Source: Catenulispora pinistramenti (lineage in GTDB: Bacteria; Actinomycetota; Actinomycetes; Streptomycetales; Catenulisporaceae). From it: a DNA stretch of 59,429 bases. Shown piece after piece: positions 1 to 9,133 of this stretch. The stretch is taken from contig NZ_JAAFYZ010000044.1 in the NCBI RefSeq assembly GCF_018274385.1, forward strand, positions 1-59,429. Reading direction: 5' to 3'. The notes under the pieces are model-generated. The model had not been told where the DNA came from. It searched no databases and was given only the letters and a program-made list of their open reading frames with translations. Within the stretch, counting starts at the first letter, position 1. Every line of letters starts with the position of its first letter. A program made the position numbers and the translations under genes.

Positions 1-2
1 TG

Positions 3-1127
3 CCCTATCCGATGCTGATGTTGATGGCGTTGGTGGAGACCGGGACCCGCGCGGTGATGGGGGCGGTGTTCGGGCCCGACACGGTCAGCGAGTTGGACTA
101 TGCCAGACAGTTGTTCCCGCTGTTGACCCCGGACATGCTGGTGCTGGCCGACCGGGCGTTCGACGCCGATACCTTCCTTGACGCCTTGGCCGAAACCCAG
201 GCGCAGTTCCTCATCCGGATCCGCATCTCGCGCCGCCCGCCGGTGGTTGCGGTGCTGCCAGACGGGTCGTTTCTGACCGTGATCGAGGGCCGCACCCTGC
301 GGGTGGTGCGGGCCACCGTGGCCGCCCGGCTGGCCGACGGCACCGCCGTGGCCGACACCTGGTGCCTGATCACCACACTGACCTGCCACCGCACCGACCC
401 GGCCGGACAGCTACTGGCGCTCTACCACGAACGCTGGGAGATCGAGACGGCGTTCCTGGCGCTGCGCCACACCCTGTGCGGCCGGCCGGTACTGCGCTCG
501 GGCGACCCCGATGGGATCTCCCAGGAGATGTGGGCCCATCTGACCGTCTACCAGCTGCTGCGCACCGTCATGGCCGACGCGGCGGTAACCGCGGCCACCG
601 ACCCGGACCGTGCCGGGTTCACCACCGCACTGCACGCCGCCCGCTTAAGCGTTGCCGCCGCTGACGGCATCACCTGCACCACCTTGGACGATCCGATCAC
701 CACCGCCGTGCAGGCCGCCGTCCTGCCCCCACGCCGCCCGCGCTTGTCCATGCGCAAAGTCAAATCCCCTACCTCCCGCTACGGCACCACCGCGGGCCAG
801 GGCAACCGGCCCCGCGCCAGCACCACCATCACCGGCACCACCATCACCGTGCACACCCCCGAGCAGCCCACGCTGCCACCACTACCAGAGGCCATCCCCG
901 ATAGCGTCCCGGACCTGCAGGCCACCGCCAGCCCGGCACTGCTACTGGCCCTGGCCGTCATCCACGCCTACCCCGACCAGAGCTGGCGCGGCCGCGACCT
1001 GGCCCGCAACCTTGGCATCAACGGCCAAAAAGCCCTCAACACCTTCGGCGTCGCCCTCAACACCGCCGCCAAACGCGGACACATCCACAAAACCGCACCC
1101 GGCACCTACACCGCCACACCACCTTGA
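3..1127 (+). CDS. IS4-type DDE transposase, 5' end outside the window
   Basis: This is the C-terminal part of a cut-and-paste transposase. The reading frame is open at the left edge, with in-frame codons before the first ATG at 12, so the N-terminus and first catalytic Asp lie outside. The second Asp is probably in the segment LADRAFDADTF. The catalytic Glu sits in YHERWEIETAFLALR, which fits the IS4 signature Y-x2-R-x3-E-x6-K/R. The C-terminal 130 residues are rich in Pro, Ala and Thr, as in actinobacterial relatives. The terminal inverted repeat could not be verified; the sequence just after the stop (about 1143-1160) is a candidate right end. Nothing shows whether the element is still active. 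Confidence 0.85.
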   Translation, partial: PYPMLMLMALVETGTRAVMGAVFGPDTVSELDYARQLFPLLTPDMLVLADRAFDADTFLDALAETQAQFLIRIRISRRPPVVAVLPDGSFLTVIEGRTLRVVRATVAARLADGTAVADTWCLITTLTCHRTDPAGQLLALYHERWEIETAFLALRHTLCGRPVLRSGDPDGISQEMWAHLTVYQLLRTVMADAAVTAATDPDRAGFTTALHAARLSVAAADGITCTTLDDPITTAVQAAVLPPRRPRLSMRKVKSPTSRYGTTAGQGNRPRASTTITGTTITVHTPEQPTLPPLPEAIPDSVPDLQATASPALLLALAVIHAYPDQSWRGRDLARNLGINGQKALNTFGVALNTAAKRGHIHKTAPGTYTATPP

Positions 1128-1836
1128 CACCCCCACCAAAACCTTAACTACGCGGCATTGTGCCGGTGGCCGGGGGTCAAGTTCGCGCTGTGCGAAACCG
1201 CAGCTCACACACCCAACCGCCGCGCGCGGACTTTACCCCCGGACACCGGTGCTGTACCCCCCGGGCTGACGACGCGACCGAGGGGAACGGACCGCACCAC
1301 CTCACAGGCCGCCGCCGCTGAGACTAGATCGGCCACCCTAGGGAACCGCGCTAGTTTCCCTGAGGTTGCCGAGGCCCGCCGGAGGCCCGGCCCTTCACCA
1401 CAGCCCTTGACCTTGACCTTCAGCTCTTGATCTTGCTTGTAGCTCTTGATCTTGCTCTTGATCTGGCTTGTGCCCTTGACCTTGCCCTTGCTCTGACTTG
1501 CTGGAGTTGAAGAGGCATGAGGTGGGGCGGGGTTGTGAACGCGCGAACCGGCAGCCGAGTTACAAACCCACCACCCCGAACCCCGAACCGGCACAACCAT
1601 GACCGAAGGCCGTAAAAAGCTTTGAAACCCACACACCAACAGCAACCCGGCCCACAAACTCCAGCCCTTCCACAAAAGACCCGAACCCGAACAACCCACG
1701 GCCGAGGCGGCTCCCGCACCTGTGGCGAATACTCTGGCCGGGCGCAGATGCGCATCTACGCCCGTCCAGCCCGCGAAAGCCCCCGGCGGCTCGCCGCACG
1801 AGCCGCCGAGGACACCGCTCGCGCTAGCCGCTCGCG
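1128..1836. other. Intergenic gap beside the transposase
   Basis: No convincing gene lies in these 709 bases. The left part probably contains the right end of the insertion element. A degenerate CTTGAT/CTTGAC repeat occupies about 1404-1500. The remaining open frames are short, low in complexity and overlap on several strands, so they are not called. This is where a cargo gene for the encapsulin-like protein could be expected, and none is present. Confidence 0.6.
1404..1500. repeat. Degenerate CTTGAT/CTTGAC hexamer array
   Basis: About 97 bases are built from the hexamers CTTGAC, CTTGAT, CTTGCT and CTTGCC with single-base changes. The tract is poorer in GC than its surroundings. Read on the minus strand it would give a Lys/Ser/Gln-rich low-complexity peptide, but no supported gene covers it. 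Confidence 0.75.
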
Positions 1837-3264
1837 CTAGCCGCGCGGGCGGTCGAGCTCGACGTTCTCGAGCACGCCGAGCGCGTCGGGGACCAGGATG
1901 GCCGCCGAGTAGTAGGCGCTGACGAGGTAGGAGATGATCGCCTTGTCATCGATGCCCATGAAGCGGACGTTGAGGCTCGGCTCCAGTTCGTCGGGCAGGC
2001 CGGTCTGTTGCAGGCCCACCACGCCCTGTTCGTCTTCGCCGGTGCGCATGGCGAGGATCGAGGTGGTGTGGCCGCCGGTGACCGGGATTTTGGAGCAGGG
2101 GTAGATCGGGACGTCGCGCCAGGCGAAGACGCGGTTGCCGTCCACGTTGCCGGAGGTGGGGTAGACGCCGCGCTTGGTGCACTCGCGGCCGAAGGCGGCG
2201 ATGGCCTTGGGGTGCGCTAGGAAGAACTTGGTGGAGCGGCGCATCGAGAGCAGCTCGTCCATGTCGTCCGGGGTGGGTGGGCCGCTGTGGGTGTGGATGC
2301 GCTGGTCGTTGGCGGCGTTGGCGAGCAGGCCGAACTGCGCGTTGTTCAGTAGCTCGTGCTCCTGCCGCTCCTTCAGTGCCTCGACGGTCAGTCGCAGCTG
2401 TTGCTCGGTCTGGTTCATCGGGTCGTTGTAGAGGTCTGCGACGCGGGAGTGGATGCGCAGCACCGTCTGTGCCACCGAGAGCTGGTACTCGCGCGGGTCC
2501 AGCTCGTAGTCGACGAACGTGCCCGGCAGCCCGGCCTCGCCCTCGTGGCCGGCCGACAGCGAGATCTCCGCCTCGCCCTTCTTGTTGGTCGCCTTGGCGC
2601 GGCGGGTGGAGTGGGAGGCGAGCTGGGTGCGCAGTGCCTCGGAGCGGTCCAGTAGTTCCTGGAACGCGCTCAGCGGCAGGGCGAGCAGGACGCCGGAGGT
2701 GGTGGCGCGGGCGCCGTAGGCCCACGGCACCGAGTCCACGACCCCGCCGGCGACCGCCTCGTCGCCCAGGTGGTCACCGCCGGCGAAGGAGCCGATGACG
2801 GTGGTCTCGCCGTACTTGCCGGTGCCGACCTTGGCCACCTTCCCGTGCCCGACCACCAGGATCTCGGTCACCGGCTGGCCGGCCTCGGCCAGCTGCTCGC
2901 CGGCGGCGAACCGGCGCTGGGCGAAGCGGGCCGCCAGCTCGGCCAGCAGCGCGTCGTCGGCCAGGCCGCGCAGCACCGGCAGTTCGGTGAGCGTCGGCGC
3001 CAGGACCCTGATCTCCTCGCCGGCCTGGTCGAAGGCGACCCGGCCGCGCCCGACGGCGTGCGAGAGCCGGCGGTTCACCCGGTAGGTGCCGCCGGACACC
3101 TGCACCCACGGGAGCTTGCGCAGCAGCCACCGGGAGGTGATGCCCTGCATCTGGGGGACGGTCTTGGTGGTGGTCGCCAGATTCCGCGCGGCGGCCGTGC
3201 TGAGGCTGAGCTGGCTGTCCTGGCTGTCCAGGAGGAGGTCCTGCGGCATGGGATCGGTCGGCAT
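1837..3264 (-). CDS. Family 2B encapsulin-like shell protein with cNMP-binding-like domain
   Basis: This resembles the family 2B encapsulins, HK97-fold nanocompartment proteins that carry an inserted cyclic-nucleotide-binding-like domain. A short N-terminal arm ([12 protein letters not shown]) is followed by a conserved segment containing [20 protein letters not shown]. Residues about 95-215 form the cNMP-like barrel, for example [21 protein letters not shown]. The rest is the shell domain, with [19 protein letters not shown] and [10 protein letters not shown]. At 475 aa the length fits the family. The ATG at 3264 follows GGAGG very closely; a TTG at 3300 and an ATG at 3249 are in frame. Known relatives are usually encoded beside a terpene cyclase or polyprenyl transferase cargo, and none is adjacent here. 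Family assignment is strong; assembly and cargo are inferred. Confidence 0.85.
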   Translation of the reverse strand: MPTDPMPQDLLLDSQDSQLSLSTAAARNLATTTKTVPQMQGITSRWLLRKLPWVQVSGGTYRVNRRLSHAVGRGRVAFDQAGEEIRVLAPTLTELPVLRGLADDALLAELAARFAQRRFAAGEQLAEAGQPVTEILVVGHGKVAKVGTGKYGETTVIGSFAGGDHLGDEAVAGGVVDSVPWAYGARATTSGVLLALPLSAFQELLDRSEALRTQLASHSTRRAKATNKKGEAEISLSAGHEGEAGLPGTFVDYELDPREYQLSVAQTVLRIHSRVADLYNDPMNQTEQQLRLTVEALKERQEHELLNNAQFGLLANAANDQRIHTHSGPPTPDDMDELLSMRRSTKFFLAHPKAIAAFGRECTKRGVYPTSGNVDGNRVFAWRDVPIYPCSKIPVTGGHTTSILAMRTGEDEQGVVGLQQTGLPDELEPSLNVRFMGIDDKAIISYLVSAYYSAAILVPDALGVLENVELDRPRG

Positions 3265-3354
3265 GCCTCCACGTAACCAATGTCCGTCTTGCCGAAGCAA
3301 TATGCGGCTTTGTTACTTCCTTAGAACGAGTGATTACCACCTGCCGGGATTGAC

Positions 3355-3408
3355 GCGGCGTCCCGGCGAGCGGACGGCTGATGGCAGCCGTGATCGCCGG
3401 GACGCCGC
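3355..3408 (-). terminator. Nested hairpin terminator behind the chitinase gene
   Basis: A 15-bp perfect inverted repeat (3355-3369 with 3394-3408) encloses a second perfect 7-bp stem, ACGGCTG-ATGG-CAGCCGT, at 3374-3391. It lies 20 bases past the chitinase stop and separates that transcript from the encapsulin start. There is no clear U-run. Confidence 0.75.
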
Positions 3409-3428
3409 GCCTGGCGGGTGGCAATCGG

Positions 3429-5219
3429 TCAGGAAATGGCGAAGTCGTCCGCGTAGACGTCGCCCTCGCCGTACCAGCCGTGGACGAACACCGTCACCTT
3501 CCCGGTGGCGTCGGTCGTGAACGGCACGGACAGCTGGGTCCAGCCCGACGCCGAGGTCCACGTGCTGCCGCTGGCCCCGCCGCTGACACCGACGAAGGCG
3601 TAGTTGCCCTGGACCCACGCGGTCAGCGTGTAGGCGTGGCTCGGGGTCAAGCCGGTCACGGCCTGGTCGCACTCGCCGGTCGCGCTGGCGCTCGGCGAGA
3701 TCTTCGCCGCGTGCGAACCGGAGTGCACCGGGCTGCTGACGATCGAGTCAGTGCTCTGACAGGTCCAGGGACTGACCGACCCGGACTCGAACCCGCCGTT
3801 GACGATCGCGCCGCCCCCACCGCCGGGACCGGTGACGGTCAGGCTGTAGGCGGCGCTGTGGCTTCCTGAGGCCGCAGTGCCGGTGACGGTGATCGGGTAC
3901 GTCCCGGCCGGGGTGGTCGAGGACGTGGCGACGGTCAGGGTCGACGTGCCGCCGGCCGTGACCGAGGTCGGGCTGAGACTGACTGTGGCCCCCGACGGCG
4001 CACCACTGGCTGTCAGCGCCACACTCTGCGCTTGGCCGTTGGTGACCGCCGTGGACACCGTCGCCGTGGCGGTCCCGCCCTGAGCCAGCGAGGCCGACGT
4101 CGGCGCGACGCCCACGGAGAAGTCGTTCGTCGGCGGCGGCGGAGTGCTCCCGCCACTGGTGAACGGCTCCCAGGTGTTGCTGAAGTACCAGGTGCTCTGT
4201 GCGATACCCGAGCAGGTGTCCGAACCGCCGGTCCCGACACAGCCGCCGTTGTCCCGCTGGAGCGCCCACATCGAGATCTCGTTGATACCGGTGGCCTGCG
4301 CCCAGTTCAGCACGGTCGCCGCGTCCGAGGTCTGGAACGTCTCGGCCGCGCCGTAGTCGTCGATGCCGGGCATCTCGGTGACGCCGACCATCGACCACAA
4401 CTGCGAGGCGGACTTACCCGGGTAGAGCGAGGCGAGCTGACCCTCAAGGCCGGTGGCTGCGGTCTTGGTGTCGTTGGCCATCTCGTGGGTGGCGCCGTCG
4501 TAGTAGTCGAACGTCATGATGTTGACGGTGTCGATGCGGGCGTTGTCGGACACCGCGTTCTGCAGAACCGCGAGCCCGGAGTCGGCCAGGCCGCTCGTGG
4601 TCGTCGGCAGGGTGTAGCTGAACTGGACGGTGCGGCCGTTCGCCGCGGCCCAGTCCTCGACCAGCTTGATCGCCTTGTTGCGGCGGTCGATGCCGGCCGT
4701 GTTGGTCAGCGAGTTGTCCTCGGTGTCCAGGTCGAGCCGGGTGACGTCATAAGTGGTGATGACGTTCTCGTAGGCCGCGGCGATCTGGGTCGGATCGGTG
4801 CAGCTGTCGGCGATCTCGGTGCCGTTGTGGTCGGCGGTGTAGCCGCCGAACGACGGGATGACATCGCCGCCGGTGGCCCGGATCTTGGTGATGGAGGCGC
4901 CGAACGACGACGCCGCGATGGGCATCGAGGTGTCGCCGTTCCACTGGACCGTGCACGAACCCGCGCTGGCGGTCTGGATGAACGCCATCGTCAGGTACTT
5001 GGCGCCGGACTGCTGGCTCAGCGTCGCCGGGTCGTCGCCGTTGTAGGCCTCGAAGTAGGGCGCGAAGACGTGCGCCGGGATGGGGGTGCCGGTCGACGCG
5101 GCCGGTACCGCTGTGGCGGCATGGCCCGCGGCGCTCGACGCCAGGAGGGCGCCGGCGCTCGCGGCCAGCGTCGCCGCGGCGGTCGCGAGCACGCGGAGTT
5201 GACGGCCTGTCCGTTTCAT
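3429..5219 (-). CDS. Secreted GH18 chitinase with Ig-like linker and C-terminal carbohydrate-binding module
   Basis: This is a secreted endochitinase-type enzyme cleaving beta-1,4-GlcNAc polymers. A signal peptide with twin basic start (MKRTGRQLR) and hydrophobic Ala-rich core ends near residue 35. The GH18 domain spans about 47-345 and carries the catalytic DxDxE as LDLDTE, with D163, D165 and the acid/base E167. After a Pro-rich linker (TPPPPTNDF) comes a Ser/Thr-rich Ig-like repeat of about 100 residues. A C-terminal CBM-like domain of about 130 residues starts at NGGFESGSVSPWTCQ. The start ATG follows GGGAG at a good distance. The gene is monocistronic and its promoter contains a DasR-like operator, so induction by chitin breakdown products is likely. 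Confidence 0.93.
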   Translation of the reverse strand: MKRTGRQLRVLATAAATLAASAGALLASSAAGHAATAVPAASTGTPIPAHVFAPYFEAYNGDDPATLSQQSGAKYLTMAFIQTASAGSCTVQWNGDTSMPIAASSFGASITKIRATGGDVIPSFGGYTADHNGTEIADSCTDPTQIAAAYENVITTYDVTRLDLDTEDNSLTNTAGIDRRNKAIKLVEDWAAANGRTVQFSYTLPTTTSGLADSGLAVLQNAVSDNARIDTVNIMTFDYYDGATHEMANDTKTAATGLEGQLASLYPGKSASQLWSMVGVTEMPGIDDYGAAETFQTSDAATVLNWAQATGINEISMWALQRDNGGCVGTGGSDTCSGIAQSTWYFSNTWEPFTSGGSTPPPPTNDFSVGVAPTSASLAQGGTATATVSTAVTNGQAQSVALTASGAPSGATVSLSPTSVTAGGTSTLTVATSSTTPAGTYPITVTGTAASGSHSAAYSLTVTGPGGGGGAIVNGGFESGSVSPWTCQSTDSIVSSPVHSGSHAAKISPSASATGECDQAVTGLTPSHAYTLTAWVQGNYAFVGVSGGASGSTWTSASGWTQLSVPFTTDATGKVTVFVHGWYGEGDVYADDFAIS

Positions 5220-5285
5220 GTTGCTCCCAGATGGCAGGGCGTTGAGCAGGACTGGATCTTGAAGGAGGCGGCCGCCCTGGAGGAC

Positions 5286-5314
5286 ATCATTGGACTAGAC
5301 CAGAGGTCTGTCAA
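5286..5314 (-). promoter_or_regulatory. Chitinase promoter with DasR-like operator in the spacer
   Basis: On the minus strand a perfect -35 TTGACA (5314-5309) is followed after 17 bases by AATGAT (5291-5286). The spacer contains TGGTCTAGTCCA (5302-5291), one mismatch from the palindromic dre core TGGTCTAGACCA bound by DasR, the GlcNAc-responsive GntR regulator of Streptomyces. A second half-site, AGACC, adjoins it. An operator between -35 and -10 is typical of actinobacterial chitinase promoters. The promoter lies about 70-95 bases before the chitinase ATG. Confidence 0.75.
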
Positions 5315-5440
5315 GGTTCCTAACAATTCGGCTTGCCGCAACCTGCGCCGCGGTGTTCGCCGGGCCTCGCGGGCGTCACGAAATGCGCCGAAAGATATGA
5401 TCAGAGCCCTGAGCCGGATATCCGGCGTTCGAAACGATTC

Positions 5441-6328
5441 TCACACTGAGCGCAGCGCGTCCACCGCGATGCGGGCCGCGGTGCCGATCACGGCGTCGGC
5501 GGCGGGCAGGATCGCGGCGGCGGAGGCGGCGCGGGTGAAGACGGCGACGGCGTATCGGCCGCCGTCGGGATATTCGACGACGCCGGCCTCATGGCGCAAG
5601 GTGGGCAGCGTGGCGGTCTTGCCGCTGACCCGGACGTCGTCGAACGGGAATCCGGAGGCCATACGGTGCGTCCAGGCCTGCAGGCCGAGCAGCGCGCGCA
5701 GTTCCTCGGCGGGCTCGCCGGCGCAGACCTCCTCACGCCACACGGCGGCGAACAGCTCGGCCATCTGGCGGGCCGTGGAGCGGTTGGTGCGAGCCGGATT
5801 CAGGATGCTGATATCGGCCAGAGCGGCGGGATCGGTCAGGTCCGGGTGGGCCCGCAGCGCCTCCCTGATGGCCGCCATGTCGTGGACCGCGATCGTGTCG
5901 GTCAGGCCGAGCTCGGCCATGGTGCGGTTGACGGCGTCGAAGCCGACCTCGCGCCACAGGACGTCGGCGGCGGCGCTGTCGCTGACGGCGACGACGAGGG
6001 TCGCGAGGTCGCGCAGGGACATGCGCACGGCGTCGCGCATCACGGCGAGGCCCGACAAGCCCGGTGTGCGCTCGGCGGCCGGGATGTCGATCTGCCGGGT
6101 ACGGTCCAGCCGGCCGGCGGCGGCCTCCCGGTACAGGGTCGCGAGCAGGCACACCTTGTGCAGGCTGCTGGTCGGCGTCAGGTGCGTGGCGGCCACGGAG
6201 ACCGAGGCGCCGGTGTCGATGTCCAGCGCGTGCAGTCGGCCGGTGACACCGGCGTCGGCGAAGGCGGCGTTGATGCGCGGCACGGCGCGGCGAACGGCGG
6301 TGCCGGACGGCGGAACGGCTTCACTCAC
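5441..6328 (-). CDS. Beta-lactamase-like serine hydrolase with altered active-site motifs
   Basis: This 295-aa protein has the class A beta-lactamase/DD-peptidase-like fold. The nucleophile motif is SLHK (S55 and K58). The SDN motif is SDS (116-118), the KTG motif is KTA (about 237-239), and no ExxLN omega-loop deacylation Glu is visible. No signal peptide is evident. The changes argue against an efficient classic beta-lactamase and suggest another esterase or amidase role. The GTG start overlaps the TGA of the upstream LysR gene (GTGA), so the two are translationally coupled. A much longer open frame continues upstream but lies inside lysR. Fold confident; substrate unknown. Confidence 0.8.
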   Translation of the reverse strand: MSEAVPPSGTAVRRAVPRINAAFADAGVTGRLHALDIDTGASVSVAATHLTPTSSLHKVCLLATLYREAAAGRLDRTRQIDIPAAERTPGLSGLAVMRDAVRMSLRDLATLVVAVSDSAAADVLWREVGFDAVNRTMAELGLTDTIAVHDMAAIREALRAHPDLTDPAALADISILNPARTNRSTARQMAELFAAVWREEVCAGEPAEELRALLGLQAWTHRMASGFPFDDVRVSGKTATLPTLRHEAGVVEYPDGGRYAVAVFTRAASAAAILPAADAVIGTAARIAVDALRSV

Positions 6329-7275
6329 AGCGCGAACTCCATTTCCGGTCGGGCGGCGCGCGGACGTTCGGCCGGTGCCGCGAACATGCCGGAGTGGACG
6401 CGCAGCGCGAGGTCGGCGGCCTCGGCGAAGACGCGCACGGCCGGGCCGTCGTGCCCGGCGCGCCAGGCGGTGGACGTCCGCCAGGACAGCGGACGGCCGG
6501 CCAGCGGACGCCACGTGGTGCCCGGCTCCGGTGGCGGATCGGGGATCAGCGCGACCAGGTCGGCCCCGGACCGGATGAGGGCGCGGGTGAATTCGAGCCC
6601 TTCGACGATGCGGATGGCCGTCGGCGTGAAACCGTGGCGCGCGCCCGCGGTCAGCGTCTCGTCGTGCAATGCCGGGCTGTTCGCGCGCGGCGGCATGGCC
6701 AGTCCGCGTCCCGTCAGAGCTCTGAGATCGACCTCCGGTCGGGCCGCCAGCGGATCGTCCTCGCGCAGCAGCACGCCCAGCGGTTGATGCAGCATCGGCC
6801 CGAACGACAGTCCCGTCGCCAGACACGGATGCCGCACGATCCCGGCGTCCAACGTGCCCGCCGCCAGCTCGGCGGTCTGTTCGGCCGTGGTGAGTTCGCG
6901 CAGATCGAGCTCGCCGCCGGGACTGCGCTCCTGGAACGCCGTCAGCAGCGCCGCTACCGCCGCACCGCCGAGGTGCGCCGGCACCGCGGCCCGCAACGTC
7001 CCGGCCTCGCCGTCCTGCAACCGCTCCACCACCGACCGCAGCCGGTCCGCGGCGTCGAGCACGGACTCGCTCTGCGCCAGCACCAGCTGCCCGGCCGGGG
7101 TCAGCACGGCGCCGCCGCGTCCCCGGTCGAACAGCCGCACCCCGAACTCCCGCTCCAGCCGCTGGATCCGTTGCGACAGCGACGGCTGCGCCAGCCGTAG
7201 CCGAGTGGCGGCCCGTCCGAAGTGCTGTTCCTCAGCGACCACGTGGAAGTACCGGAGGTGCGCCAAGAGGTCCAT
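6325..7275 (-). CDS. LysR-family transcription regulator
   Basis: The N-terminus is a typical LysR winged helix-turn-helix, with RYFHVVAEEQHFGRAATRL and LAQPSLSQRIQRLEREFGVRL at about residues 8-48. A linker helix and a periplasmic-binding-protein-like effector domain follow, to 316 aa. The gene is divergent from the penicillin-binding protein and coupled to the serine hydrolase. A CATAG-N8-CTATG palindrome lies in the short divergent gap. The layout recalls AmpR-like control of beta-lactam response genes, but the ligand cannot be told from sequence. Confidence 0.92.
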   Translation of the reverse strand: MDLLAHLRYFHVVAEEQHFGRAATRLRLAQPSLSQRIQRLEREFGVRLFDRGRGGAVLTPAGQLVLAQSESVLDAADRLRSVVERLQDGEAGTLRAAVPAHLGGAAVAALLTAFQERSPGGELDLRELTTAEQTAELAAGTLDAGIVRHPCLATGLSFGPMLHQPLGVLLREDDPLAARPEVDLRALTGRGLAMPPRANSPALHDETLTAGARHGFTPTAIRIVEGLEFTRALIRSGADLVALIPDPPPEPGTTWRPLAGRPLSWRTSTAWRAGHDGPAVRVFAEAADLALRVHSGMFAAPAERPRAARPEMEFAL

Positions 7276-7285
7276 GACATCGGAT

Positions 7286-7303
7286 CATAGTCACTTCGCT
7301 ATG
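7286..7303. promoter_or_regulatory. Candidate LysR operator between lysR and the PBP gene
   Basis: CATAG-TCACTTCG-CTATG is a perfect 5-bp inverted repeat with an 8-base spacer. It matches the T-N11-A layout of LysR binding sites and lies 10 bases from the LysR start codon. It also covers an in-frame ATG at 7301 of the divergent PBP frame, which favours the later PBP start. Confidence 0.55.
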
Positions 7304-7363
7304 GATGTGTTTCCCATACGACTCTTGGACACGGTCACGAGCCGCACGCTTTCCTTGCGAGCT

Positions 7364-9082
7364 ATGGCAGGCATACAACGGCGGGGACGCCGTACTTCAA
7401 GGACAGTCACCGCAACGGTCGTCACGGTCGCGGTGGCGGCGGCCGCGACCGTGGTGCTCTGGCCGCGGTCCGACCACCACGGCATCGGCGCCTCGCCGAC
7501 GGCGCAGACCGGGCCGGGCGGCGGCGCGGCGTCATCGGCGGCGGAGGCGGCGGGGTCCGGCAACGCGCCCTCGACGCCGGACGCGGTGGCGAAGGCCTTC
7601 CTGGCCGCGTGGGCGTCCGGCGACTACACCAAGGCCGGCTCCCTCACCGACGACGCGACCGCGGCCGGTCCGCGGCTGCAAGCGGTCATGAAGTCGCTGA
7701 ACCCCAAATCCACACAGCTCACCCTCGGATCGCAGATCCCTGCGACCGGTGCCACCCCGGACCCGGCGACCCGCTACAACTTCAGCGTCGTGGACACCTT
7801 CGACGGCGCCTTGCAGTGGACCTACAGCTCGATCCTCGCCGTCGTCCCGGCGAGCGGGAGCGCGAGCACTCCGCTGGTCCCCTGGTCCTCGGCCGTCATC
7901 CACCCGCGACTCGGCGGCCAGGCGAACCTCACCGCGACCCCGCCGGCCGCGACGGTCGTCGACGACACCGGTCTGCCATTGCAGGCGTCGGCGCATCCCA
8001 GCCTGGCGACCGCGCTCGCGCGTCTGGCGACCGCCAGGCCGTCCGGCGCCCCGGCTCCGACCGCGCTCCAGATCAACTTCGTCGACGCCAACACCGGCGC
8101 GATCCTCGGCGGGACGCAGCCGGTCAATCTCGGCGCGCCGAGCGGCGGCGCCGCGCCGCAGATCACCTCGACGCTCGACAACCGCGTCCAGACCGCCGCC
8201 GAGCACGCGCTGGCCGCGTACCCGGAGTCCGGGATGGTGGTCATCAAGCCGAGCACCGGCGGCGTCCTGGCGATGGCCGGCAACTCCCAGAGCACGGCCG
8301 GCTTGGCCTATCACGCGCTGCGGGCACCGGGTTCCACGTTCAAGGTGATCACGACCGCGGCCCTGCTCCAGGCCGGACTCAAGCCGTCGGATCCCGCGCC
8401 GTGCCCGGCGATCTCGACCGTGGGGTCGCAGAACTACCACAACGACGAGGGCCTGAAGAACGGCTACCCGAACGCCACCCTGGCCGACGCCTTCGAGCTG
8501 TCCTGCAACACCTCCTATGTCGGCTTGCGCAACCGCCTGTCGGGCCTTGACGCGCTGGAGAACGAGGCGAAGACGCAGTTCGGCCTGAACCAGCCGTGGG
8601 ACATGGGCCTTGGCGCGGCCACGTACTGCACCGCGGGCAGCGAACAGGTCCCCGCGGCCGACGGCCAGGAGCGGTTCGCCGCCGAGACCTTCGGCCAGGG
8701 CGACATCACGATGTGCCCGCTCACGATGGCCTCGGTGGCCGCGACGGCCGCGACCGGCACGTTCAAGCAGCCGATCCTGCTGCCGGGGCAGAAACAGGTG
8801 GCGGCGACGCCGTTGCCCGCCGGCGTCGACGACGATATCAAGACTCTGATGCGCGGAGTCATCGCCGTGGGCACGGCCACCTCGCTGCGCGGCATCAGCC
8901 CCACCCTCGGCGCCAAGACCGGCACGGCCGAGCGGCAGAACGGGGATCTGGACAGCTGGATGATCGCGATGGATCCGCAGCACGACATCGCCGTCGCCTG
9001 CGTGGTGCTCAACGGCGGATTCGGCAACGACAAGGCGGGCCCGGCGATCAAGGCGATGCTGAACGGGATCGGGATCGGCTGA
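7364..9082 (+). CDS. Penicillin-binding protein (transpeptidase) with NTF2-like N-terminal domain
   Basis: This is a membrane-anchored peptidoglycan transpeptidase of 572 aa. Basic residues (MAGIQRRGRRTSR) are followed by one hydrophobic helix ending near VVLWPRSD. Residues about 65-190 resemble the MecA-type NTF2-like domain (PDAVAKAFLAAWASGDYTKAG). The transpeptidase domain carries S324-TFK, the SxN motif SCN at 380-382, and KTG at 518-520, all intact. The ATG at 7364 is preferred because an earlier in-frame ATG at 7301 lies in the likely LysR operator. A perfect hairpin follows the gene. With the divergent LysR and serine hydrolase it forms a cell-wall or beta-lactam response trio. Confidence 0.9.
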   Translation: MAGIQRRGRRTSRTVTATVVTVAVAAAATVVLWPRSDHHGIGASPTAQTGPGGGAASSAAEAAGSGNAPSTPDAVAKAFLAAWASGDYTKAGSLTDDATAAGPRLQAVMKSLNPKSTQLTLGSQIPATGATPDPATRYNFSVVDTFDGALQWTYSSILAVVPASGSASTPLVPWSSAVIHPRLGGQANLTATPPAATVVDDTGLPLQASAHPSLATALARLATARPSGAPAPTALQINFVDANTGAILGGTQPVNLGAPSGGAAPQITSTLDNRVQTAAEHALAAYPESGMVVIKPSTGGVLAMAGNSQSTAGLAYHALRAPGSTFKVITTAALLQAGLKPSDPAPCPAISTVGSQNYHNDEGLKNGYPNATLADAFELSCNTSYVGLRNRLSGLDALENEAKTQFGLNQPWDMGLGAATYCTAGSEQVPAADGQERFAAETFGQGDITMCPLTMASVAATAATGTFKQPILLPGQKQVAATPLPAGVDDDIKTLMRGVIAVGTATSLRGISPTLGAKTGTAERQNGDLDSWMIAMDPQHDIAVACVVLNGGFGNDKAGPAIKAMLNGIGIG

Positions 9083-9105
9083 CGAGCCCGGTGGATACGG
9101 ACACT

Positions 9106-9133
9106 GCCGTAGGGCGGTTATCCGCCCTACGGC
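9106..9133 (+). terminator. Perfect hairpin after the PBP gene
   Basis: GCCGTAGGGCGG (9106-9117), loop TTAT, then CCGCCCTACGGC (9122-9133) form a 12-bp perfect stem 23 bases past the PBP stop. No T-run follows, as is common in GC-rich actinobacteria. Confidence 0.75.

Noticed and set aside
1205..1699. Lys/Ser-rich minus-strand protein over the CTTGAT repeat
   Set aside because: Low complexity, competing frames on the other strand, no start signals.
4032..6578. An 848-residue plus-strand open frame
   Set aside because: It lies antisense to the chitinase and serine hydrolase genes, has no domain similarity and only reflects GC-rich codon bias.
6854..7363. Longer N-terminus for the PBP
   Set aside because: It would run antisense through lysR; the membrane anchor starts just after the ATG at 7364.
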